DNA of 64,000 bases, from assembly GCA_014904985.1 (NCBI GenBank), contig MU128916.1, forward strand, positions 173,832 through 237,831. The letters are read 5' to 3'. The notes beneath the pieces are model-generated. The model made no database searches, was not told where the DNA came from, and worked only from the letters and a program-made list of their open reading frames with translations. Of the stretch, positions 1 through 10,089 are shown one piece after another. The translations under genes and the position numbers were made by a program. The stretch is from Hydnum rufescens UP504. Its lineage: Eukaryota; Basidiomycota; Agaricomycetes; Cantharellales; Hydnaceae. The stretch's first letter is position 1. The number at the start of each line of letters is the position of its first letter.

Positions 1-2
1 CG

Positions 3-593
3 CACGACCTTGTTCAGAGCACTGATCCTCGGCTAGTGCATTTTGTTCACGATGCAGTCTTAGGCCTTCGTCTTCCCTTCTTTCGATCTCCATATACCCC
101 AGGGACCACGGGCCACATTTTCCCATTGGACCAGCTCGGTCAGACCTCAGACGAGGTCGAGAACGCTATCGCCCCCTACTCGCTCCTCTCCCGCGTCGTG
201 TGTCTCGTAGTGCGAGATCTCGTCCAAGGAGGGATTTCCGTAGCCCGTGCCACTGCGGCACATGTCCGCTCAAAGGCTTACATGCAACGCATGTCCTCTC
301 TCGGGTACTATTACTCCGGGCCCCCTAGGTATCACCATTCCCCCACCCCTCCAGAAATAATGAATGCGGAAGAGCGCTCGCTTCATTCGGCAGCGTCGTC
401 GCAAGTATTAACTCCATCCCATATTCTTCGGGGCCTTGAGAGTGGGTCGATCCACATGGCGCGCTTGCGGATGGCTGTTTCACGGTTGACCGTTGCCAAG
501 ACTGGGATTGCGCTGGGAGGCGTCGCAGCTTCGGTGAGCCAGAATAATAACCATAATGAGGCTCGTGTCAAGGAGGAACCAGATTGGGAATGA
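3..593 (+). CDS. 3' part of an unrecognised protein
   Basis: The frame is open from the window edge to a TGA, so only the C-terminal ~196 residues of a gene are visible and no true ATG start is in view. The translation has a fairly hydrophobic, coding-like first half (LVHFVHDAVLGLRLPFF, then a helix around SLLSRVVCLVVRDLV) and a polar tail ending VKEEPDWE. I do not recognise the family. It is convergent with the SWIM-RING gene, whose stop lies about 250 bp downstream; the gap between them holds only A/T-rich sequence suitable for 3' ends. The coding call rests on the long open frame and composition only. Confidence 0.5.
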   Translation, partial: HDLVQSTDPRLVHFVHDAVLGLRLPFFRSPYTPGTTGHIFPLDQLGQTSDEVENAIAPYSLLSRVVCLVVRDLVQGGISVARATAAHVRSKAYMQRMSSLGYYYSGPPRYHHSPTPPEIMNAEERSLHSAASSQVLTPSHILRGLESGSIHMARLRMAVSRLTVAKTGIALGGVAASVSQNNNHNEARVKEEPDWE

Positions 594-845
594 GTCTACT
601 CAGAATAGGTTAATATCCTTAATTAAATAATAGTAATTCTGTCGCTTCTTCGGCAGCCATTGGAGATGTATAGTAAGCGTGGGTCAAGAAATTATCAACA
701 AGGTAAGAAGGATGTAAGTAACCAATGAGCTAGATATAGTCAAATCTCGCGGAATTATTCGTGTGGCTCCGACTCGAAACATTCGGGTGGGTAATCCGTT
801 TACGCACGTCAAACTGATGGACCATCTGCCGTCTTAATAGGAATC

Positions 846-2277
846 TCAATAGTTGTGACTCCTGCCCTTATAGTACGACGAGAACCCTCGCCTATATGCG
901 TTGTAATCTGTGGGAGGTTCACCCATTCAGTAATGACGGCCCGGGAATTGTAGTGCAAAGGCAGCGGAATATGAACTTACAGGTGCTGGTGTCCCTCTCG
1001 GTACTTATTCCGGCAATGGACGCGAGGTTCACGTAGCCATCCTCTGAGATCGTCACGCCACCGCTGGTAGAGGGGCCAGCAGCCTTTGAGACCGGCCAAG
1101 GAGCACGACAGTATACGCAAGTCAGACGGCTACCCGTGGCTTTTGCAGTATTGCTCCCTAACGGCCGTCACATCAGATCCATCACAAGAGGAATGTGAGT
1201 CGACCGCAGACGAGGGGGCGAACCCGATCAGCAAAGAGCGCACTCACATTGCCCAAAGCACTCTTTGTGAACGGCGTTATGGCACGTCTCACACCATACT
1301 AGGATGGTCTCCAGCAATGCAACATCTCCCTCCATTGCCTCATAGCATACAGCACAATCATCCCCGTTCGGACTCCTGTGCTTGCTTTCAGGTGGAGGAG
1401 CCTGCGATGACGATGGCTTAGACGGCGACCCAGTTGCTACAGCATAAGCTTCTCGGACGCGTTGAGAGGCAAGAATCGTAGGGTTTTTCGGTGCGTGGGA
1501 GAAAATCTCCTCGAGCTCAGTGCTGAGCAAAGCCCTGAAATCAGCAATAGCGTCAATTGGTGGAGGAACCTCTCTGCTGCAACAACAAGAATGACTTTTG
1601 ATAATAGAGGGAGGAAGTTATCGGGACATCCAGAACTAATAGGCAATAGGTATTAGCATGAAACACTGTGCAAAACGGTTTGGGCCATACTCGCCCTTAA
1701 GAAACACAAATAGCTGCGAGACGACCCGCGATTAATGGTAGGATACAAAGCCCTGGAATTATGTTGGAGGCGTACGAGATGCTTGCAGTGGTTCCCCTTA
1801 CTAGCGTCTGGGCAGGTACAAACCGGGAGCTTATCGATAACGACATCATAAACCTGCCGGGAAAAAAAAAAAAAGTGTGTTCAGATTATGATTTAAGAGT
1901 ACTGCACCGCTTCTCACATTTCCTGTGGAACCAAGGATCTTAAATCTTTCTGAGAGTGCTTGATCTTGTCTTTCTCGATCCACTAGGAAGAACCTGCTCC
2001 AAGGTCATTCATGAGAGAAGATGGAAGGGGAAGATGTGACTTGCCTTTGCTGCATAACACGCTCGACACGATCTAGAGTAGCTTGGGGACACTTGGGCTT
2101 AAACCGCGCCAGTCTCTTCTCTACAGGTAGATCAGATGCGGTATTCGTCGTCGTCCGCGCACGTTTGGCTGCAGGAGTGGTGAGCGCATTAGGGGAATTT
2201 CCGTATGCTGTCGACGGACTACCCGAAGGAGGCCCGGATGTCCAAGTCTCATAAGATTTCCTTTTATTCGAGGCCAT
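846..2277 (-). CDS. SWIM zinc-finger plus RING-type protein (probable E3 ubiquitin ligase)
   Basis: Eight exons read from the ATG at 2277 to the TGA at 846: 2277-2045, 1993-1918, 1853-1776, 1713-1695, 1635-1596, 1534-1248, 1157-981 and 907-846. They total 972 nt (323 aa) with every junction in frame. The SWIM motif (CxC...CxH) is seen as CTCPDASKGNHCKH after the conserved run FFLVDRERQDQALSERFKIL. A RING-like zinc finger follows: CAVCYEA, then LVWCETCHNAVHKECFGQW, then CVYCRAPW. The arrangement matches a protein widespread in basidiomycetes and related to SWIM-RING E3 ligases such as MEX/ZSWIM2; the ligase role is inferred from the domains. Introns 1 and 4 start with GC instead of GT, and exon 4 is only 19 nt. 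A 13-A run lies in intron 2. Confidence 0.88.
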
Positions 2278-2571
2278 ATTCCTGAAACAGGAAGTTAGAG
2301 TCGGGATGAGTCCCGCGGACAACTCCGGGCCCCTACCAAGATACGGAAAGAGCAACCGACTTTCTCACGGCTAGACTCGGCGCCTACATCGAGCGCTGGA
2401 TTACGTGATTGTTCAAGGCACTTTGCAACCTGCCTGCATCTATTGAGTCAATCACAGAGCCAGGCGATTCTAACTATTATAAACAGAGAAAACAGACCAC
2501 TCCATGGATATCGAAATCGGAATCAAAATCGGAGTCACAGCCAACGAAGAACCGATTGTATGAAGGGATAT

Positions 2572-4183
2572 TTACGACTCCAGTGATGAAAGCTCTTCCC
2601 CCATAGCAGCCCATGGAACATCATAATACCCTCCGAAGGGAAGTTCGGGAGCATAGCGCGGTGCAATAACATCTGCCTCTCGACCCTGTCGTGCCACCCG
2701 TTTGATACCACCACGAATATCGACTGAAGGGTTGGAATCGGCTGCACGCCGGAAGATGATATCGAAAATAAAATCTCCATCCCCGCAATCTCCATCCACC
2801 CATGGGGAGGTATCTTCTTTGTACGGCATCCAACGCACTCGGCCCAACGCGGGGGCGATCTGGGCCATGACCGTAGCATCGTGTACAAGACGCCCACGAT
2901 TGTCGCTCCCCCAGGTGAGGACCCGAAGAATCTGTTGATTGATGAAGTTGGTGCGTCGTCGTGCTTGCGCCCATACTATGGCGTGATGGAAGACTTCGGC
3001 TTCCCGATTAGCCATCGACATCACCACCCTCGTCGCCTCCAGCAAATCCGTCGCATCCGAGAGGATTCCATTTTTATAGCCTTCTCGTAGACTTTGGAAA
3101 GATGGTAGCGGCTGTGGCCATGGGAAAAATGTGCGCCCACCCTTGACATACAACTCGCGCAGTGACGGGAGCGCGAGGAGGAATGGTGAGAGAGACTGGT
3201 GGCCGGGCGACTCAGAAAGAGAGCTAAATTGAGATATCGGGAACTTCGACTCACTTGAGGTTCATCCAATTGGCCTAGCACACTATCGATTGGTGAATCT
3301 GGAAAACCACCATCTTGAGGATGAGCGTCCTCAGTGTGATCGAAATCTTGCCACCGACACGGATTCGTAACGTATAGTATTTCAAGGCCAGGCAGTAGAT
3401 CCCAGAAGTCAGCCTGGTGCCATAGTCCGTCGGAACCTGATATAGAAATTTGGAGTTCGCGAAGGCGATCTGGTCGCGGCAGGGCACAAATGATTTTCGT
3501 GATCTTGTCCAGATCCAAGGGCTCATGCATCTTCAAGGACTGCAAACATGGGGCATGGGACGCCACCACAGCCCAGAACTGAACGTCCCGATGGGCTGAA
3601 ATTGTGAATTCCAGGTTTTCGAGGGGAGCAGCCGTTAGTTGGAGGAGATCGATCGATGCCGAGAGTCCACCCGGCCACGGCCCACTCATATTCAGCGAAC
3701 GTAGGCGGGTTAATCGAGCCATTACACGCGCGATGGGGTCAAAGTTTCGTGCTGGATACACATGCCGTCCTGCGACAATTTTGAAGGCGGGAACAATCGC
3801 TATATGGAGCAAAAATGGTAATAAAGATATGACTTTTGCAGCTGCATCCTCTGGATGAGCGTAGGCAGAGCCGGGGCGAAGGCCATCTAAATGTATGGTG
3901 ACAGATCTGAATACCATGTCAGCATTTGTTGGAGAGCCATTCCACGCCGCACATACCGTACGCAACAGGCCTGCTCCCAACCACCTTCGGAAAGGAAAAG
4001 TTGAAGAGAGGGTTGGGATCCGAGACCGGTCGTCGAGACGGGCTTGAGAGCACGAAAGACGTATGGACGGGCGAGAGATGAGAATTCTTTAGAGACAAGG
4101 GAGAGCTTTTTGAAGTCCTTGAAGAAGGGGAACGCGAGCGAAAAGGCAAGTTCTCGCCTGGAGTACCAGTACGAATCGTCCAT
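2572..4183 (-). CDS. F-box / leucine-rich-repeat-like protein
   Basis: Three exons read on the minus strand. Exon 1 (ATG at 4183, MDDSYWYSRRELAF) carries an F-box-like helix pair (FFKDFKKLSLVSKEFSSLARP). A GT-AG intron near 3907-3960 joins it to a long exon with LRR-like strands: LTRLRSLNMSGPW, LENLEFTISAHRD, CLQSLKMHEPL, LRELQISISG and LEILYVTNP. A second intron (about 44 nt, near 3210-3255) leads to PFLLALPSLRELYVKGG and a C-terminal region ending SSLES. This is the usual layout of the expanded F-box families of agaricomycetes, which act as SCF substrate adaptors; no substrate can be inferred. An upstream in-frame GTG at 4219 exists but the ATG is preferred. Confidence 0.68.
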
Positions 4184-4459
4184 GGATGGATCTCTAATTT
4201 GGCCCTTGAATTTTGACACAAATGGGGATGGAGCCCTCTAATGCGCCTCGCGTAGAGTGTGTGCAAATTTATCACATCTTGGTTTACTCAAATAGATGGG
4301 CGCGTAGCATTCTGCCGCCCCCGGGTAGTTCCGATCCGCTGCCAGGTCATCCCGAGGCATATGGTGTACAGGAACAACGATAAGAGGTACGTTTCGCCGC
4401 CAACACGTCTTCCCAATCCAACCCTCCGTCGTCGAACTGCGCTGGAATTTCCCACGCGA

Positions 4460-5265
4460 CCCTGGCGGCTTCGGCGGAGGATGCAAATATTTATGAATCA
4501 CCCAGCCACAAACTTGAGCCACAGACAGCTCTACAAAAGAAACTAATATTTGCTTGGGGATGCCTTGGTGTAGGCCTTGGTTTTGCAAAAATTTGCTTCT
4601 TGAACCGAATATTGGTAGGGTCCCCGGACTTACGATGATACAGAAAGTAGGACCTAACTGAGTGCAAAAAATGTCATGCGCCCATCACTATTTTAACGGT
4701 ATGGACAAACACAGGATTCGGGAGATAGATCCCCGATACACGCACTGTTATAGGCCAGATCGTCTGGAAAATCGGTGGATCCTGGAATGCACTACGGAGT
4801 GACTCCTTTTTCGAGCAGAGCGTCGCATAAAATGCTCATGATACCCCAAAACTAGTAGTTCGCCGGGTCAATTTGCGAGCCTTAGCTCAGTAAGCTAGGA
4901 CCAAGTTCAGTTCATACTCAGTGGGTCAGGGCTTGGAGCTTGGACCTCTTGGTGATCTGCGAACAAACCTATCGTCAAAATAGGTCAGTGATCGTGAACC
5001 AAGACTAACCCTTTTGGGATGAGACTCATGAGAGGATCAAGATATCCAGCTGTGAGAATTGAATAATGCAACACGCACAATTCTGAAGCAAGCTTTGGGA
5101 ACGTCGAAGCTTTTTCCTGTCGCAGGCACATCGTCATGCAAACCTGATGATATCTAGCGGGGGGTGAAGGCCGCAGATTACTATGCAATTCACTTCCATT
5201 TCAGATTGGGGTAGTCCGAAAAATAGAAATGTGGTGCATCGCCTCTTCACAGCATATATACGTGC
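4460..5265. repeat. Diverged direct repeat, copy 1
   Basis: This stretch aligns by eye along its whole length, in the same orientation, with about 6505-7330. Shared blocks include the GCCACAAACTT..AGCCACAGACAG segment, GAATATTGG, GCGAGCCTTAG, AAGTTCAGTTCATACT, ATTCTGAAGCAAGCTTTGG and ATAGAAATGTGGTGCATC. Identity is moderate (roughly 70-75% judged by eye) with many small indels. No transposase or terminal repeat was seen. A minus-strand frame in both copies encodes the related peptide ELSVA(Q/E)VCG...KYLH, so the unit may derive from an old gene or element. Confidence 0.7.
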
Positions 5266-6504
5266 CGTTGAGGAGAAATCCTTCACATATGTTTACCCTG
5301 CTGTTGACGAGAAGGTAACGGATCCAAATTCCAGGTGAACAGAGATTCTGAAAAGTTGTGAAAACCTTCATCGAAACATGGATGAAATCTGGATACGACA
5401 CAAATCCATCCAACTGAACTTCTTCCTGCGGCGATAATCCCCGTGAATCCCTGGTTTGGGCTAGAAGTTGGCTCTGTGGAAGAGTCGGCTGATTTGGTTG
5501 AGCTATCCCTGCCCTATCGTCCAGCAGGGCGCTCTCGGATTTCTCGAATGAAGAGAAAAGGGCGGGGATCGTCTCTATCGTTTCGAATGGTGTTCAAAGA
5601 TGAGGCGCTTCGGGATGCGGTGTTGGTCGCGGCAAAGAAGGGGGGCAGATATTCTGACGTGTCTGCTTTTTCTTTGAGTGAAACGCCCCAGCAAATTCGA
5701 ACTTACCGTTTCTTTGCGTTCGAGACTTTTTGGCGGCACCTCCATTCCCGAAAGAGGTCTGTATGGGTGCATGAGAGGGTGATGAACAGTGCTCCGCCTT
5801 GTCTTCAAACGCCATATCCCCCCGAACATGACTGTGCACCCTCGGCGGCATCAAGGCATGGTCATTCGCTCATCCGATATACCCTGCCGTGGCAGCCCAT
5901 ACATTAAGGCTGTCCGTTACATATGCCGTGGTATTCGGGCGGTAGCTGAAATGGGCAAAGCTACTTGCTCATGGCTCACCTCTGCACAAAGGATGGACGG
6001 GGCGCGAACCGAGGAGACGGTCGGGTACGATCGGGAAAGGTATCAGTTTGAATGAACATGCTAAACTATGCCTGTACACTTACGTACTCAACCCATCCAT
6101 TTGCTAGGCCGTATCTACTTTCTAATTGATCTTTCCCTCGACCAGCCTGCTCATAGGCCGACCAAGGCAGCCTTGGATGCCCGGCGAGTGAGGGTATCCC
6201 GACTCGTCCAACACGGGGTGCAAAAGAAGGCGAGACCCGCGTCTTTAAAGAAACAGTGAGCCAATTTAAGCACATTACATCGACGTCGCAGCCCTCGCTT
6301 TCTTTCCTATGCCCTCCATACCGCTTTCCTTCGATCCCTCCCGGCTCTTTGGCAGACCTGCCTCCTTGATCGCCTCCTCGCTCCCCCTGCCCCTAGCTCG
6401 TTCTTGCCGCCGGCACTAGATCTCAAAAATTTCGTCGCCCTTCATACCCCCCCTCCTATGTATTCTGGATTCCTCATTCCCTTTTCTCTGCATGGTAGGC
6501 GGGC
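5266..6504. other. Spacer between the two repeat copies; no gene recognised
   Basis: Two opposing open frames overlap near 5443-5907 (plus, 154 codons) and 5594-5854 (minus). The plus frame begins MNPWFGLEVGSVEES and has no recognisable domain. The minus frame could splice into a short basic peptide (GGAAKKSRTQRN) but I could not connect it to a family. A pyrimidine-rich tract lies near 6290-6420. I would not annotate a gene here without transcript data. Confidence 0.4.
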
Positions 6505-7330
6505 CCCGGGCGGCCACGGATCTTCATGCAAATATTTATCAACCATTTCCGAACCCGAGGAGCCACAAACTTCAGCCACAGACAGTTCTAGGAAAGAACC
6601 TAAATCTTCGTTTGGGAATGGCTTGGTGCAGGATCTGGTTTGTGGCTTGAAGTGAATATTGGGCAGCCTACCCTGAGCTTGCGATGATACAGAGGATAGG
6701 AAGTCGCTGAGTGGGAAAAATGTTATGCACCTATCAATATTTTTAACGTCTGTATATATGCATGGGCAAACATGGATCCCGGATACATGTAATAGGCAGT
6801 TTGTCTGGCAAATCGGGGATCCTATAATGCATCGCAGAGTGACTGCCCTTTTTCGAGCAGAAGTTCCCACTGACACCTCAAAACTGGTAGTTCGTCGCGC
6901 AAATTTGTGAGCCTTAGTAGCTAGGGCCAAGGTCAAGTTCAGTTCATACTGAGTGGATCAGGGCTTGATCCGAGTGTCGTTCGAGTGACGTGTGATAATC
7001 TACTGTAGGGATGAACTCTGGAACCCTTGGCGACCAAACTTATTGTCAAGACAGGCTAGTGATCGACAGACAAGACTTAACCCTTTCGAGGCTCGCAGAA
7101 TTGGATGAGAGGACCAAGACATCCAGCCGTAAGAATTGAACAATACAACCCCCACAATTCCGAAGCAAGCTTTGGCTACGCCAAGGCTCCATCCTATGGC
7201 AGTTACATGGTCGTGCTGATCTCACCTAGCGCCCCGTGGGTCAAAGTCACGCATTATTATGCAGATGGAGTTTCAGTGCTTCGAAAATAGAAGTGTGGTG
7301 CATCATCTGTACGCAGCATATACGATACTT
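6505..7330. repeat. Diverged direct repeat, copy 2
   Basis: Partner of the repeat near 4460-5265, about 2.05 kb downstream and in direct orientation. It ends less than 100 bp upstream of the capping-protein start codon, so it supplies that gene's upstream DNA. Both copies keep the order of all matching blocks; copy 2 carries extra sequence near 6965-7025 (a GAGTGTCGTTCGAGTGACGTG segment) that copy 1 lacks. Confidence 0.7.
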
Positions 7331-7420
7331 TTGAAGCCGCGAGAATTTGCTCCAACCATCGAGTCGTATTTCGGAATGAAGCGAAGATTCACGGCCGTTT
7401 CCGGTAGAGCCACATTAGGT

Positions 7421-8723
7421 ATGTCCCTCGACCCACGAATTGAGGCAGCCTCGAAATTCTTGTTACAAAGTCCTCCTGGAGAGATCAACGATGTACTGAA
7501 TGGTAAGAATGTAGTTTTACTTGAGAGATTGATGTTGTTTATGGTGTGGTCCCTGCTTAAAGACGTAAGAACAATCGTGTCCGACGATGCCTCTCTGCAA
7601 ACGGGCATTCTTCCAGCCTTGGAGAGTTACAATGTTGCACAATTTATAACTGTAGATGTCCCCGGTCAATCTCACCAGGTTCAGAGCTGTTATTTGCTTT
7701 CATTTTCTATTCAAATCGCTTACTCCAAGTGGGTCTTAATAGGTGATCGTGAGCGAGGCAGGCCGAGTGGAAGGCAGCCGCCATCGTTTTATAGACCCAC
7801 GCTCACACACGAGCTTTGAATTAGACCACATCCGACTAGTACGCGTACTTCGGTGTCGCTTCATAGTCTACCATTGCCTTATGATCTCGTGTCATCGTAG
7901 GAAACCTCCGATCCACAAGCCGTAGACCCCGACCCCGAGTCTGAACCTTTCCGGTATATATTATTTATATTCTGATATCTCCCTCACGACCAGTTCTCAC
8001 ATCACGAATAGAGCCGCACTGGAAACGGCCACTCTAGCATACGTGGCGGATCATTTCACGGACGGTGTCGCCACTGTCTTCAAGCCATCTTCTTCTCCGC
8101 AATATGTCATTCAGATCGTCGCGAACAAATACAATTCAACAAATTTCTGGTGCGATCGACATCTCTACTGAACTGGATACTGGATTTAACGTGTCTCTAG
8201 GTCTGGTCGATGGCGATCGGAGTATACTGTGGACGTTGGGAAAGGCGAAGTTGTGGGGCGGGTATTGATAAACGTGCACTATTATGAAAATGGGAACGTA
8301 AGGGTGTCGCTGGATCTAAAATCGAATAATATGAACCTCACGACGCGTCCTTTTGCGCCATGCAGGTCCAACTATCAGCAACACACAAACCAACTTTCTC
8401 CTTCCCTCCTTACCCGACGTTACCCCCAACAACTTCGGCCTCGAAGATTCTAGCATCAATAGAATTGCAGGAGGGCGAGTATCAGACGTCTCTCAACGAT
8501 ACGTATGCAGAAATGGGCGAAAAAACTTTCAAGGGGCTGAGGAGAGCATTGCCCCTCACGAGACAGAAGATGGATTGGGATAAGGTGCGTTTTTGCCTCG
8601 TGGGTCTTTGCGTATCGTGATTGACTTTCGGTGGCTGGGGCTACACTCTTTTAGGTGATGGGTTACAGGCTAGGAGCAGAACTAAATGCTAGCAGGGGCG
8701 CAACTATTTCTTCGTCTTCCTGA
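7421..8723 (+). CDS. CAP1: F-actin-capping protein subunit alpha
   Basis: Eight exons (7421-7502, 7563-7678, 7743-7838, 7901-7953, 7994-8149, 8201-8297, 8366-8584, 8655-8723) sum to 888 nt, giving 295 aa, the normal family length. The product starts MSLDPRIEAASKFLLQSPPG and holds family signatures: ISDD-like TIVSDD, the YVIQIVANKYNSTNFWSGRW core, ILINVHYYENGNVQL-like RVLINVHYYENGNVQLS, and the C-terminal YAEMGEKTFKGLRRALP followed by the short tentacle. Alpha pairs with beta to cap filament barbed ends and limit actin growth. The intron at 8298-8365 begins exactly after GGGAAC, restoring the conserved GNVQLS. The gene converges on TAD3, with 82 bp between the stops. Confidence 0.95.
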
Positions 8724-8805
8724 ATTATGGAGCAGCGTGTATTACTTGTTTTGCAACTGTACTCTACCCTAAAGCTTGGCAGACATGTTCTCGCAAAGAC
8801 CTGTT

Positions 8806-10079
8806 TCATGCATCGATATATTCTTCTACCGTGTCTTGGGCCCCAGTATGATTGTACTTCTCTCCCCCCTCCGCATTCTTCCCGTCCCCGAGCCATTGAT
8901 ATATATCGTACCGATGATTCACCCCTGCGCCCCCGGAAACACCTACAACACCCCCGCATCCACCAGTGAGAGGCATATCTCGAACGAAGAATACTCGGGC
9001 GAGACGAGAATGCACAAGCGCCATGCTACACATTATACAAGGCTCGTGCGACGTAAATAGAGTCATATTGGTAAGAAGGTACGGGAGAGGAGTGGTTGCT
9101 GAAGACAGGGGTTCAGACACTGGGGCTGCTCCTGCAGCCATGAAGCGTGATGGAGAGTCTCCTGATGTGAGTGGAGTGGGGACGATGCTCTGTTCGACTT
9201 GAAAATCGGCAACCTGGCGAATAACATTCATGACTGAATGTCGTAGAGGATGATGAGTGGTTCTCCGAGTATCGCACGCTACAAACTCGATATCGGGATG
9301 GTCGAAGCTGGACACTAAAGAAGATATACCCAACTGGAAACATGTTGTATCAGAACAAATCACCAACCGTAGTCGTACTTGGCCAGAATTACATACGTCT
9401 CCGGCATCCCGCGATCTCTGACTGTCCTTGAGAACTCGTTCTATGCAATTGGCGATCCAATCGATCTCGATCTCGCTCCAGTCATAGCTTTCGGAGGCCG
9501 AGGGCCTTCGGGGCTGGTATAGGCAAGGCCAAACCAGATTTTTGGCTCTGATTTGAGCCGGGGAACGGCTGGGATACGATGGCACTAAAGTCTTGTAAGG
9601 CTTAGAGAGTTCTTGAGGCAGTGACTCTAGAGGGATAGGAAACGGGCGGTCGGGATACGATGGACCGAGGAGTATGGAGATACTTGGTGCTAGAGGAGCT
9701 CGTCTATGACTCCCACAATCAAGGCAGGCCAAAGAAAAAGACAAACCACCGGTGATTTTGTCGCTTCCTTTGCGGACTGAGCGGAGGTGCTCCAATGAGT
9801 CGTCATTGAGTCCAGAATTTTCTGCCCACCTGCAAGTGGAAGTGAATAATTAGGAACGATAGCCTCAATTGCGTGGTGCCGACTTGATCATATCCTTGAT
9901 ATTTCGAAGATCTTGGGTGTCGGCCACCCAAGCTTCTCCTGTTGTGGCACACAATCAGTGCCCTCCCAACCTCTACATGTGCTAAACTCACGGGTATGAA
10001 ATACATCATCCGTCTCCGTGTCTTCTTCCAGGGGCTGGGCGAAAGTGAGCAGTCTAAAGGGAAGGGGAGACCTCGGCAT
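8806..10079 (-). CDS. TAD3: tRNA-specific adenosine-34 deaminase subunit TAD3 (ADAT3)
   Basis: Three exons (10079-9992, 9938-9884, 9829-8806) total 1,167 nt, giving 388 aa. N-terminal exons encode MPRSPLPFRLLTFAQPL and REAWVADTQDLRNIKDM, then WAENSGLNDDSLEHLR. The deaminase domain lies in the last third: HPLRHSVMNVI carries the zinc-binding His but Val replaces the catalytic Glu, as expected for the non-catalytic partner. LFTSHEPCIMCSMALVHSR supplies the PCxxC zinc ligands, followed by TGGCGG and VNHRYDIYQW. TAD3 forms a heterodimer with TAD2, which performs A34-to-inosine editing of tRNA anticodons; it is essential in yeast. The start codon lies only 10 bp from that of the divergent RINT1-like gene. 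Confidence 0.95.
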
Positions 10080-10089
10080 TGTCCGTCAT
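10080..10089. promoter_or_regulatory. 10-bp gap between divergent start codons (TAD3 / RINT1)
   Basis: The TAD3 ATG (minus, 10079-10077) and the RINT1-like ATG (plus, 10090-10092) are separated by ten bases. Unless one start is further inside its gene, the two promoters must lie within the opposite gene or its 5' untranslated region. No TATA box is visible in this stretch. Confidence 0.5.
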
